Source: Okapia johnstoni (Eukaryota; Chordata; Mammalia; Artiodactyla; Giraffidae). From it: a stretch of DNA of 64,000 nt. Below are positions 31,311-41,200 of this stretch, in pieces. A program made the position numbers and the translations under genes. The notes beneath the pieces were generated by a model. The model saw only the letters and a program-made list of their open reading frames with translations. It ran no database searches and was not told the origin of the DNA. The stretch lies in assembly GCA_024291935.2 (NCBI GenBank), contig CM044306.1, positions 8,196,001 to 8,260,000 of the forward strand. Direction: 5' to 3'. Positions within the stretch are counted from its first letter, which is position 1; each line of letters opens with the position of its first letter.

Positions 31311-31671
31311 TCATTGTCTCCATCCCAAGGGCAAGAAAACACAAGATCAGAGAGGTTGGGGCTTTCCCCAAGGATCCCAGCTAGGAAGAAGGAGGGGGCA
31401 CAGCCAGGCCGCATGATCCCACGGTTGGAGAACAGCTCTGAGAGGCAGGTGTGGGGTGGGGAACAGGTGTTGCCAGGAGAGCTGGCTGGGAATAGGGAAA
31501 GGCGGGGCTGAACAGGAGCTCACGGAGGGGCTCAGGGTGGGAGGTTGTAAGGCTGGAGCCTGGGGCCCTGGCACACACCCACCTGATTCTGGTGTGCGGA
31601 CAATCATTTTACCTCCCCTGGCTTTGAGATTTCACAATCCAGTTTTGTTTGCCTTTTAAACTGGACATTAA

Positions 31672-31880
31672 AAAAATGTCTACTTATTTATTTACATGGC
31701 TGTGCCGGGTCTTAGTTGCATCATATGGGATGTTTTTCAGTTGAGGCACGCGGGATCTTTAGTTGCAGGGTGAGAACTCTCGGTTGCAGCGTGCGGAATC
31801 TACTTCCTGACCAGGGATCGAACCTGGGCTCCTGCATTTCGGAGCACGAGGTCTCAGCCACTGGACAACCAGGGAAGTCC
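31672..31880 (-). mobile_element. CHR-type SINE, reverse
   Basis: The complement has GGCTGTGCCGGGTCTTAG, CTGACCAGGGATCGAACC, and ends GGACAACCAGGGAAGTCC. Confidence 0.9.
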
Positions 31881-32057
31881 TGTTAATTGGAGATTTTAAG
31901 ATGGAGTGACTATGTTTTAATTTTGACAAAAAGATAGATCTAAAAAAAGACACATGCTACTTCCTATTACCATTGTTTATTTTTTTAAAGGACTTTTTCT
32001 CATGTAGGACATCTGTACACATAGGAAGGGAAATTTTCAGGATAAAGACCGGCTGTC

Positions 32058-32325
32058 TGGGACTTCCCTAGTGCCCCAGTGGCGGGGAGTCCACCTGCCA
32101 ATGGAGGGGACGTGGTTTCGATCTCCGGTTCGGGATCTAAGTCCCACATGCCGTGGGGACAACTGCGCCCATGTGTCACAACTACAGAGCCCGAGTGCCT
32201 AGAGCCTGTGCACTGCAACAAAGAATAACTTCCGAGAGCCACAACCAGAGGAAGCCTGTGCACAAGAATGAAGACCCAGCTCAACCAAGACTAAAATAAA
32301 TAAATAAATAAATAATAAGTCTTAA
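32058..32325 (+). mobile_element. CHR-type SINE
   Basis: It starts GGGACTTCCCTAGTGCCCC and has CGTGGTTTCGATCTCCGG. An internal extended section follows (CACAACTACAGAGCCCGAG, CAACAAAGAATAAC), and it ends in a (TAAA)n tail near 32295-32320. Confidence 0.88.
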
Positions 32326-32354
32326 AAAAAGAAAGACCAGTCCTTTGAACATCT

Positions 32355-33509
32355 GTGGAAAATTCTTGCAGAGCTGGGAGCACTAGACCACCTGACCTGC
32401 CTCCTGAGAAACCTGTGTGCAGGTCAGGAAGCAACAGTTAGAACTGGACATGGAACAACAGACTGGTTCCAAATCGGGAAAGGAGTACGGCAAGGCTGTA
32501 TATGGTCACCCTGCTTATTTAACTTCTATGCAGAGTACATCATGAGAAACGCTGGGCTGGAGGAAGCACAAGCTGGAATCAAGATTGCTGGGAGAAATAT
32601 CAATAACCTCAGATATGCAGATAACACCACCCAGATGGCAGAAAGCAAAGAAGAACTAAAGAGCCTCTTGATGAAAGTGAAAGAGGAGAGTGAAAAAGTT
32701 GGCTTAAAGCTCAACATTCAGAAAACTAAGATCATGGCATCCGGTCATGCAGATAACACCACCCAGATGGCAGAAAGCAAAGAAGAACTAAAGAGTCTCT
32801 TGATGAAAGTGAAAGAGGAGAGTGAAAAAGTTGGCTTAAAGCTCAACATTCAGAAAACTAAGATCATGGCATCCGGTCCCATCACTTCATGGCAAATAGA
32901 TGGGGAAACAGTGAGAGACTTTACTGTTTTATGCTCCAAAATCACTGCAGATGTGACTGCAGCGATGAAATTAAAAGACACTAGCTCCTTGGAAGAAAAG
33001 TTACGACCAACCTAGACAGCATATTAAAAGCAGAGACATTACTTTGCCAATAAAGGTCTATCTAGTCAAAGCTATGGTTTTTCCAGTAGTCATGTATGGA
33101 TGTGAGAGTTGTACTATAAAGAAAGCTGAGCGCCGAAGAATTGATGCATTTGAACTGTGGTGTTGGAGGAGACTCTTGAGAGTCCCTTGGACTGCAAGGA
33201 GATCCAACCAGTCCATCCTAAAGGAGATCGGTCCTGAATATTCATTGGAAGGACTGATGCTGAAGCTGAAACTCCAATACTTTGGCCACCTCATGCAAAG
33301 AACTGACTTATCTGAAAAGACCCTGATGCTGGGAAAGATTGAAGGTGAGAGAAGGGGATGACAGAAGATGAGATGGTTGGATGGCATCACCAACTCAATG
33401 GACATCAGTCTGAGTAAACTCCTGGAGTTGGTGATGGACAGGGAGGCCTGGCATGCTGCAGTCCATGGGGTCGCAAAGAGTCGGACCTGACTGAGAGACT
33501 GAACTGAAG
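32355..33509 (+). mobile_element. BovB LINE, 5'-truncated, with internal in-frame duplication
   Basis: The copy starts in the reverse transcriptase region (CACCTGACCTGCCTCC) and runs to the 3' tail. It is flanked by the 10-bp repeat TTGAACATCT (32345-32354 and 33510-33519). A 132-bp segment is duplicated in tandem (32615-32746 and 32747-32878). One base differs (GAGCCTC against GAGTCTC), and the duplication adds 44 codons in frame. The polymerase motif is changed: RYADNTTQM here against RYADDTTLV in the copy at 12038, so a catalytic Asp is lost. Frames break again near 33015. It is a dead copy. Confidence 0.95.
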
Positions 33510-33730
33510 TTGAACATCTTCAGCTTTGCTTAAAAAAAAAAAAAAAGCCCAAACAAAACCCCAGAATCTCACCTCTTTGCATTGTGCTCACTTGCTTCAT
33601 TTTGCCCTGATGGGTTGAGGGCCTGTCACGGGCTGGCCCCAGCCCCCAGCCTGGTGTTTGGGAGCCCTGAGTGGGGGATGGTCAAACCTTCCTTCCAGGA
33701 CTACAAGGCTAGGTCTAGGGACTGAGAACA

Positions 33731-33917
33731 CAGGGTTTCCAGATTTAGCAAGTAAAATTACAGGATGCGCAGTTAAATTCTAATTTCAGATAAATAATCA
33801 TGTTTTAGCACCAGTATATCCCAAATACTACATGAGACATACTCTACACTACAAAAATTATATTTTGCTTATCTGAAGCTCAAATCTAACTGGACATCTT
33901 GTATTTTATCTGGCAAC
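33731..33917. mobile_element. Palindromic DNA-transposon fossil (MER53-like)
   Basis: The left arm CAGGGTTTCCAGATTTAG and the sequence inside it mirror the right arm ending TTTTATCTGGCAAC. The central wording CAGATAAATAATCATG pairs with TTTTGCTTATCTGAAG. This matches a short non-autonomous element with long inverted repeats. The MER53 name is from memory. Confidence 0.6.
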
Positions 33918-33934
33918 TTCTCGAAGGACACTTT

Positions 33935-34048
33935 TAATTTTTTGGCTGCACCATGTGGCATGCAGGATTTTAGTTCTCTGACTAGGGCTCGAACCCACAC
34001 CCCCTGCAGAGGAAGTGCAGAGTCTTAGCCAGTGAAGTCCCCATGAGG
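33935..34048 (-). mobile_element. CHR-type SINE, reverse
   Basis: The complement has TTTTGGCTGCACCATGTGGC, TGACTAGGGCTCGAACCC and AGAGTCTTAGCCAGTGAAG. It is truncated. Confidence 0.85.
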
Positions 34049-34775
34049 GGCACTTTTAGAACATGAGGACTGGCCAAGGCGAGCCAGGGCATGGGGTGGG
34101 GACCAGTGTGTCTCCTCGACTCCCCTCTGTGACCTCGCCCACCTGCAGCCCCTGAGGGCTGCCAGCCCTTTCCTAACACTCCCACCGGCCTTGTCTGGCA
34201 GGCCTTGTATTTATTTATGTTTTAAATGAAAGCCAATGAACATTCACTTACTCTGGAGAACTGTACAGAGAACTGTACTCTGGAGACTCTTGTGATAAGT
34301 GGAGACACCTGGCCTTTCTCTCCGCCTGGGTCCTGGCTCCCACCGGCTGCCCTTCTTCCCCTTCTGCACGCGCAGCACTGAGGGAAGCTGTGGCTCCTGC
34401 CCTCTCGATCACCGTCCACTTGGGGATGCAGGGGCACCACCCAACCCCAGGACAGCCCAGGGCAGGCATCTTTATCCCCACGAAGCCGACAAGGAAGCTG
34501 AGGCACACAAGTTTGGGCACGTGCAGGAAGGCATCGTTCTGAGAGCCTGTAGCACAGGGACCTCAGCCCGGACCTCTGGCTTCCCGCCAGCAGACGGGCG
34601 GGCTCAGCCCAGGGAGCCTGTAGAAAGCTCCGCCCCAGAGATTCCGATGAATGGGCCGGGGGCGGGGCCTGAGTGGGGGCGGCTGTTCGCTCCCTGTGAG
34701 ATTCCAATGGACCCAGATAACTCCAGCTTCACCCGGCTACGGAGATAAGGGCAGAGTGGGAGGAGAAGCCCCACC
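34049..34775. other. Intergenic, no gene seen; MIR-like patch
   Basis: This is GC-rich unique sequence. 34460-34590 has MIR-like wording (AGGAAGCTGAGGCACACAAG). No coding signal is recognised. Confidence 0.55.
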
Positions 34776-35020
34776 GAGAAGGAGGAGGGGCAGGGCTGGG
34801 GAAGGGGAGGATGGGCAGGGGTGGGGAAGGGGGGGAGGGGGAGGGGAGGGGGAGGGAGGAGAGGTGGGGAAAGGGAGGAGGGGCAGGGGGGGGAAGGGGA
34901 GGAGGGGGGGGGGGGGAAGGGGAGGATGGGCAGGGGTGGGAAAGGGGGGAGGGGAGGGGGGAGGGGTGGAGAAAGGGAGGAGGGGCAGGGGTGGGGAAGG
35001 GGAGGAGGGGGAGGAGAAAC
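34776..35020 (+). repeat. G-rich polypurine minisatellite, G-quadruplex prone
   Basis: About 245 bp is almost wholly G and A on the + strand, built from units such as GGGGAAGGGGAGG and GGGCAGGGGTGGGG. Two higher-order copies are offset by about 102-116 bp, for example AGGATGGGCAGGGG at 34808 and 34924. Many G3+ runs are spaced by 1-5 bases. The glycine/arginine and proline open frames across it are artefacts. Confidence 0.9.
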
Positions 35021-35489
35021 TCCATCCGGTTCCAAAGACCCAATCTGAGTGCCTGGAAAGGGTGTTCCAAGGGGAGCAGACAGCAGGAGCAAAGACACCG
35101 GGGTGGCCTGGGGGGCCGGTTGTAAATGGGCTTGCAGTGGAGTGAACAAGAAAGGCCGTGATGAAGACAAGAGCCAGGACACGGGGTGGCCTGCGATTTC
35201 CTACGGATGCTTCCCAGAGATTCCCAGCTTCCCCTTGAGCTGAAGTCACTGGTGAAATGTCAGCGAGGATGCCAGCCCCTCCCCTCCCTCATTCCTGGGT
35301 TGCAGTTTTCCCATCAGAAAGCTCACCCTGGCTCCTCCTCCCGCAGGACAGCAGAGGGACAGAGGAGGAGGAGGAGGCAAGGCGAGAGGAGGGGACAAGG
35401 GCCAAAGTTCAGAGGCACCTTCTAAGGTGTGCCCTTCAGAGGTCCAGCCCTGGCTGATGTATGCCCTCCCTGCCCCCGTCTGATGACTG
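35021..35489. other. Intergenic, no gene seen
   Basis: This is unique sequence with a short GGAGGA run (35363-35375). No feature is supported. Confidence 0.55.
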
Positions 35490-36300
35490 CCGTGTTGTTG
35501 TTCAGCCGCTAAGTCCTGTTGAACTCTTTGCAGTCCCATGGACTGCAGCACACCAGGCTCCAGTCAGCTACTGTCTCCCAGAGTTTGCCCAAATTTATGT
35601 CCATTGAGTCGGTGATGCCATCCAACCGTCTCATCCTCTGTCGCCCCCTTCTCCTTCTGCCTTCAATCTTTCCCAGCATCAGGGTCTTTTCCAATGAGTC
35701 GGTTCTTTGCATCAGGTGGCCAAAGTATTGGAGTTTCAGCTTCAGCATCGCTCCTTCCAATGAATATTCAGGACTGATTTCCTTGAGGATTGACTGGTTT
35801 GATCTCCTTGCAGTCCAAGGGACTCTCAAGAGTCTTCTCTGGCACCATAAATCCAAAGCACCAATTCTTCTGCACTCAGCTTTCTTTATGGTTCAACTCT
35901 CACATCTGTACATGACTACTGGAAAAACCATGGCTTTGATTATATGGACCTTTGTCGGCAAAGGTCTCTGCTTTTTAATAAGCTGTCTAGGTTTGTCATA
36001 GCTCTCCTTCCAAGGAGCAAGTGTCTTAATTTCATGGCTGCAGTCACCGTTCGCAGTGATTCTGAAGCCCAAGAAAATAAGATATGTCACAGCTTCTGCT
36101 TTTTCCCCTTCTATTTTCCATGAAGTCATGGGACTGGATGCCATGATCTTAGTTTTTTGAATATTCAGTTTTAAGCCAGCTTTTTCACTCTGCTCTTTCA
36201 CCCTCAACGAGAGGCTCTTAGTTCCTCTTCTCTTTCTGCTATTAGAGTGGTTATCGTCTTCGTATCTGAGTTCCTTATATGGACTATATTTCTTCTCACC
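35490..36300 (-). mobile_element. BovB LINE fragment, reverse, older copy
   Basis: The reverse strand reads about 800 bp of BovB, from the reverse transcriptase region after the catalytic motif (KAGLKLNIQKTKIMAS) to the 3' tail ([15 protein letters not shown]). Frames are broken near 35860-35900, and it differs more from the consensus than the copies at 12038 and 32355. The 5' edge near 36270-36300 is blurred. Confidence 0.9.
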
Positions 36301-36354
36301 ACAAGGCCTTTGCAAGGCTGTTTTCTGCCTGCAGACTCTTTCACCTTTGTTTTT

Positions 36355-36760
36355 CCTGGTTAACTCTTGTTCATCTTTCTGATCTCAGCCCAATCTCCCC
36401 TTCTGCAAAGAAGCTCCCCCAGACCTTAGACCCCAGATGTGAACCTTTTAGTGTACACCCTCACTGTACCTTCTTCTTTTCCATAAAACTTAAGCTGCAT
36501 ACAGCATATTTTATTTTTATTTTTTTGGCTGAGCTGTGGCATGTGGGATCTTAGTTCCCTGACCAGGGATCGAACCCGTACCCCCTGCCTCGAAGGTATG
36601 GGGTCTTATCCACTGGATCACCAGGGAAGTCCTCACTGTACCTTCTTATTTGGTTACCTGGTTACTGTTTGTTTCCACTACTAAAGTATAAGCTTTAGAG
36701 GGCAGGGACCCTCATGAGTCATCAAGAAATATATATTGAATCAACCAAGGAGAAAACAGT
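36355..36760 (+). repeat. L2-like 3' region interrupted by a CHR SINE
   Basis: L2-type wording stands on both sides of a CHR copy: TGCAAAGAAGCTCCCCCAG before it, and AAGCTTTAGAGGGCAGGG after it. The 16-bp sequence CTCACTGTACCTTCTT occurs at 36460-36475 and 36632-36647, marking an insertion. Confidence 0.6.
36476..36631 (-). mobile_element. CHR-type SINE, reverse, with extra 3' sequence
   Basis: The complement shows GGCTGAGCTGTGGCATGTGG, GACCAGGGATCGAACCCG, and ends CCAGGGAAGTC at the target duplication. About 40 bp beyond the A-rich tail (36476-36515) also lies inside the duplication, so the mobilised unit seems longer than the SINE itself. Confidence 0.8.
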
Positions 36761-37501
36761 ATAATCACTGGGACAAAGCACCTGGGCACTTTTTAAAGTC
36801 ATTTAAATTTCATTGCCAAGTGTTTTCTGGAAAGCTGGGGGCAAGTACACTCCCACATTGCACAGGAGAATGTCAGTAGAGCCACACCTTTACCGTAAAT
36901 CGTACACACGCAGCAAGGCCCCAGTCATCTGACAAGTTCAAGCTCGGGGACAGCCACAAGTCAGAGAAGAGTCTGACTCAGCAGAGACGCTGAGCCAAGC
37001 AAAGGAGAGAGTGGCTGGGCTGAGCTGAGGCCAGGCAAAGGTGGCCATACCGCCCAACGTGAGCCAGCCCCTCTGGGGTCAGGAGAGAAAAGCAATGACC
37101 CCAGGTGGCCTGCCAAAGCCAAGTCTGACCATTTGGGCCTGGAATCCTGGGGGGATCGGTCAGGGAAAGGACCAGAAAGAAGTTGACAGGAGAGAGAGAG
37201 AGAAGAAAAAGTGAGCAGAAGCCGCAGAGCTCAGGAATGGAGGCAGACAGCAGAGGTCGTGGTTGGGGCAGGAAGATGGGAGAAGGTACAGTAAGGGGAC
37301 CCCGGGAAGGCTCTGCAGTCACATTTCTGCACCCGGGCTGGGAAGACTTAAAGTCCAGGACTGCCCACCTGAGCAGCTGCTGTGACTGCCCCGTGGCAGA
37401 TGGCTTCTGAGATGGTTCCAGTGAACTCTACCTCCTGGTATTCACAGGCGGCTGCTTCCATGAACAGATCACGAGATTGTAATGCCCATTTTACCAGCCG
37501 A
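36761..37501. other. Intergenic, no gene seen
   Basis: This is unique sequence with a (GA)n run at 37190-37206. No gene is supported. Confidence 0.55.
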
Positions 37502-37512
37502 CCATCTTTCTT

Positions 37513-37731
37513 GCTAAGAGGCGACTCATTGGAAGAGATCCCAATGCTGGGAAAGATTGAGGACAGGAGGAAGGCAGAAGGAGAATGGGGTGGCAGAGGA
37601 TGAGATGGTTGGATGGCATCACCGATTCCACGGACATGAGTTTGAACAAACTCTGGGAGACAGTGAAGGACAGGGAACCCTGGCGTGCTGCAGTCCATGG
37701 GGTTGAAAAGAGTTGGACACGACTGAGCGAC
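37513..37731 (+). mobile_element. BovB LINE 3' fragment with target-site duplication
   Basis: It holds the last 220 bp of BovB (CTCATTGGAAGAGATCCC to GACACGACTGAGCGAC). The 11-bp sequence CCATCTTTCTT stands at 37502-37512 and 37732-37742, so this is a separate, strongly 5'-truncated insertion. Confidence 0.92.
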
Positions 37732-37742
37732 CCATCTTTCTT

Positions 37743-38719
37743 ACTGGCTTTGATGGACAAGTTGCTAAGTTGGGAGTCCTCCGTGGCAAGAAACTCAGAT
37801 CTAGTCAGCCAAAACCTGAGGTTTTCCACCTAAGAGGCTTTGAGGAGCTGAGTCTGCTCACAACCATGTGAGCTTGGACATGGACACAACCCCAGCTGAG
37901 CCTTCAGATGAGACTCAGCCTCTGCCAGTAACTTTGGCTGCAGTCTGGGATATGCTCTGAAGCTGATAACCCAGCCAAGTGGTGGCCAGGTTCCTGACCA
38001 CAGAAACTGAGCCATGATGAACGTGTGTCATTTTACGCCACTAAGTTTGTGCTAACTTGTTATGTGGCAACAGGTAACTCATACACCCCCAGTGCTCTGG
38101 CTTCCTTGCATGCAGAGGTCTCCGGGTAGGTGAACAGACCCTTACTGAGTGGCTCAGGGCTCCAAGGTCAAGGGTTACAATCAAACAACAAGCCTTCCCA
38201 GCTTCAAAGGGAGGGGACACAGGGGGACACAATGCCAAGCTCACAGGTGAGGGAGCGGGAGGGCTGGGAGATGCCGTTGTGACGGTTTTGGGAAAACATA
38301 GCCTGACACAGCCGGGCCATGGCCACAGCTCACATCCCTCCCATGTGGAAACTATCCTCACCCGACCCCAAGATCCTGAAGGTCTCAGCCATCGTGGTGT
38401 GGGCTCAGACCCCGGGTGCAGGCTCTAACCCAGTAAATCAGTGCAGATGGGTCTTCACAAGGGTTCTTCAAGGACTTCGCCCTGGGGGGTTGTTCTCCCA
38501 GCCTTGGCTCAGTCCTCTGAGTCATACTTCCTTTTTCTTTGGAAAACTGAGTTTGCAACTAAATAACTTTCTCAGCCTACATCCTTCCTCTAAAAGACTG
38601 AGTCCAAAAGTCTCTTTTTCATTTTGTCCTGCCTTCATCCCTCTGAGTCCAAGAACCTAATTCCTTAAAAGCTTACGTGTTAATTTAAAATCCACTCCAT
38701 GAGATAAAAACCTTACCCA
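37743..38719. other. Intergenic, no gene seen
   Basis: This is unique sequence without recent repeats. Open frames of about 110 codons have no recognisable content. Confidence 0.55.
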
Positions 38720-38774
38720 CAAACATTTTTCTTTTTTTAAAAATACTTTTTTTTTTTTCAAAGAGCAGTTTTAG

Positions 38775-38889
38775 GGAACTCCCTGGTGGTCCAAAGTTAG
38801 GAGTCATCACTTTCACTGCAGGGCGCAGGTTCCCCTGCTTGGGGAACTAAAATTCTGTGTGCATCACAGTGCAGCCAAAAAACAAAGAA
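38775..38889 (+). mobile_element. CHR-type SINE with target-site duplication
   Basis: GGAACTCCCTGGTGGTCC to CAGTGCAGCCAAAAAACAAA, flanked by CAGTTTTAG at 38766-38774 and 38890-38898. It is inserted in the old L1. Confidence 0.9.
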
Positions 38890-39029
38890 CAGTTTTAGGT
38901 TTACAGAAAAATTTAATGAGTCAGAGAGTTCCCATATGCACCACCCACTTGGTGTTTCCCTTCTTATGATACACGTTGCGTTCGAGTGGTACATTTGTTA
39001 CAACTGATGAGCCAATATTGATATTTGAT

Positions 39030-39220
39030 TATCAATCACTCAGTTGTGTCCGACTCTTTGCGACGCCATGGACTATACAGCCCATGGAATTCTCCAGGCC
39101 AAAATACTGGAGTGGGCAGCCTTTCCCTTCTCTAGGGGATCTTCCCAATCCAGGAATCGAACTGGGGTCTCCTGCATTGTAAGTGGATTCTTTACCAACT
39201 GAGCTATGAGGGAAGCCCAA
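39030..39220 (-). mobile_element. Bov-tA SINE, reverse
   Basis: The complement reads ATCACTCAGTTGTGTCCG through CAGGCCAAAATACTGGAG to GAGCTATGAGGGAAGCCC. Confidence 0.92.
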
Positions 39221-39360
39221 ATGTTATTATTAGTTAATTATTATTAAGTCCATAGTTTACATCAGGGTTACATAGGTGTCGTACATCCTGTGGGTTTGGA
39301 TCAATGTTTCCTGTCATGTATCCACCACTACAGTGTCATACAGCCCTAAAAATCCCACGT

Positions 39361-39459
39361 TCCACCTCTTTATTCCCCCCATCTCTTGGCAATCACTTAT
39401 TACTGTCTCCCACCTCTTTATTCCCACCCATCTCTTGGCAATCACTAATTACTGTCTCT
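39361..39459. repeat. Tandem duplication, 2 x about 50 bp, within L1
   Basis: The unit begins CCACCTCTTTATTCCC and ends ACTGTCTC. The two copies (39361-39409 and 39411-39459) differ at a few bases. Confidence 0.85.
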
Positions 39460-39765
39460 GTAGTTTTGCCTCTTCCAGAATGTCATATAGCTGGAATCAT
39501 ACATTCTGCAGCCTTTTCAGATTGGCTTCCTTCATTCAGCACCGCAAAGCTTCTTGAGTTAAGCCCTCTCTACCCTCACGTGAGGATGCAGTGGGTGGAT
39601 CCCCTTCAGAGGTGCAATACCTACTGCAAGGCATCCTCTGAAGATGCTCAAAAAGTCTATCTGAAAGCGTTTATGTTGAAGGAGCAACACGGGAGTCTGT
39701 AACAGTTAAATATGTCATTTATGATGACCTTGAGCCACGAGAAAATGATTAAAGTTTGGTTGCTC

Positions 39766-39873
39766 TACTCATGAATTTGAACAAACTCCGGGAGATAGTG
39801 GAGGACAGAGGAGCCTGGCGTGCTGCAGTCCATGAGGTCGCAAAGAGTCGGGCATGGCTTAGCGATTGAAAAC
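39766..39873 (+). mobile_element. BovB LINE 3' tail fragment
   Basis: About 105 bp of the BovB end: TTTGAACAAACTCCGGGAG, GGAGCCTGGCGTGCTGC, then GCTTAGCGATTGAAAAC. Confidence 0.85.
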
Positions 39874-40049
39874 AAGTCATGAAGGCAAGTGATTACATCA
39901 TACATTTTAAAGAGAGCTGTCCATAAAATTAAAATTTCATGCTTGAACAATTAACCTTGAAGCACCCTGAAAATGCTTTCATTCCTCCTCCTACTTTCTC
40001 TTGTCTTTCCTTCAGATTTTGGGCATTTTTTTTGTATGTGCAGTATCAC

Positions 40050-40272
40050 TAATTCCCCATCCATGGCTCAGTGGTAAAGAATACGCCTGCCAATACAGGA
40101 GATGCCAGAGACATGGGTTCGATCCCTGAGTCGGGAAGATCTGCTGGAGCTGGAAATGGCAATTCACTCCATTATTCTTGCCTGGAGAATCCAGTGGACA
40201 GAGGAGCCTGGTGGGCTACAGTCCATAGGGTCGCACAGAACCGGACATGACTGAGCAACTGAGTGCTCACAG
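40050..40272 (+). mobile_element. Bov-tA SINE
   Basis: It has CATGGCTCAGTGGTAAAG, CATGGGTTCGATCCCTGAG, and ends GACATGACTGAGCAACTGAG. The first few bases are missing or changed. Confidence 0.92.
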
Positions 40273-40468
40273 AGACACACATAAACACACAGGCACACTC
40301 AGTATCAGTACAGCACATGGGTCTTCATTCCTAGGTGTCCAGGTACTTGTAAATTATAACCCACAGGCAGAAATGCTAGCATGAAGGGGCCAACCATACA
40401 CAGAGAACACCCAAGGGTCCTCCATGACTCCAGGATCTATCTGCTCAGAGGATGCATGTGCACCAGAG

Positions 40469-41200
40469 TGAAGCAGGAAGGGGGACCCCTTCCAGGGCCC
40501 GAAACTGGGCTCTTGTCTAACACTCAGAAATGAATTGTCCGAGGAGACACATGTGCTAACAAAGCAAGAGATTTTATTGGGAAAGGGCACCAGGGTGGAG
40601 AGCCGTAGGGTAAGGGAACCCAGGAGAACAGCTCTGTCTCATGGCTTGCAGTCTTGGGTTTTATGGTGATGGGATTAGTTTCTGAGTTGTCCTTAGCCCA
40701 ATCATTCTGACTCAGAGTCCTTCCTGGTGATGCACGCCTTGTTCAGCCAAGATGGATGCCAGCGAGAAGGATTCTGGGAGGTGGTCGGACATGTGGTGTC
40801 TCCTTTTGACCTTTTCCGAACTCTTCTGGTTAGCGGAGGCTTATTATTTCAGTGTTCCTTACCGGGACCTCCTGTCTTAAAACAACTTATGCAAATGGTT
40901 ACTATGGTGCCTGGCCAGGGTGACGGTTTCAATCAGTGTGCTTCCCCTAACAAGAGGACCTCTGACTTGAGCTAAGTGAAGCGACCAACCCCTAAATGTG
41001 CCCATTAGACAGATTCTTGATAGGCAGTTGGGCCTTGGGAAGGTCAGGCATCAGTACGGGGGTGCAATCATCATGCCTACTGGCCAGAATCAGGACAGAG
41101 CTCAGCCTTCTGCCTTGGCTGGAGCGAAATTTGCAGGAGCCTGTGCAAGTGGCCCTTGGGGGAGTGTGTGGGGGTGTGTGTGTGGCTATCCCAGAACCCA
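40469..41200 (-). mobile_element. Endogenous retrovirus LTR relic, reverse (probably solo)
   Basis: On the reverse strand, a poly(A) signal AATAAA (complement at 40573-40578) is followed by a short R-like stretch. A U5-like part then ends in CA at the complement of 40469-40470. The layout and wording are those of a ruminant ERV LTR. I see no matching internal genes on either side, so it is probably a solo LTR. The far (U3) edge is not resolved and may reach about 41350. The long + strand frame across it is an artefact. Confidence 0.6.

Larger units (their letters stand above)
38720..39560. repeat. Old L1 fragment carrying two younger SINEs
   Basis: L1-type wording on both sides (GTTTACAGAAAAATTTAATG, AGTCCATAGTTTACATCAGG, GTTTGGATCAATGTTTCC, AGAATGTCATATAGCTGG) is split by a CHR copy (38775-38889) and a Bov-tA copy (about 39030-39220). 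A 50-bp unit is duplicated at 39361-39459. Confidence 0.7.

Noticed and set aside
34604..35249. Long overlapping frames rich in Gly/Arg (+) and Pro/Ser (-)
   Set aside because: They are direct translations of a polypurine minisatellite, so the open length comes from composition.
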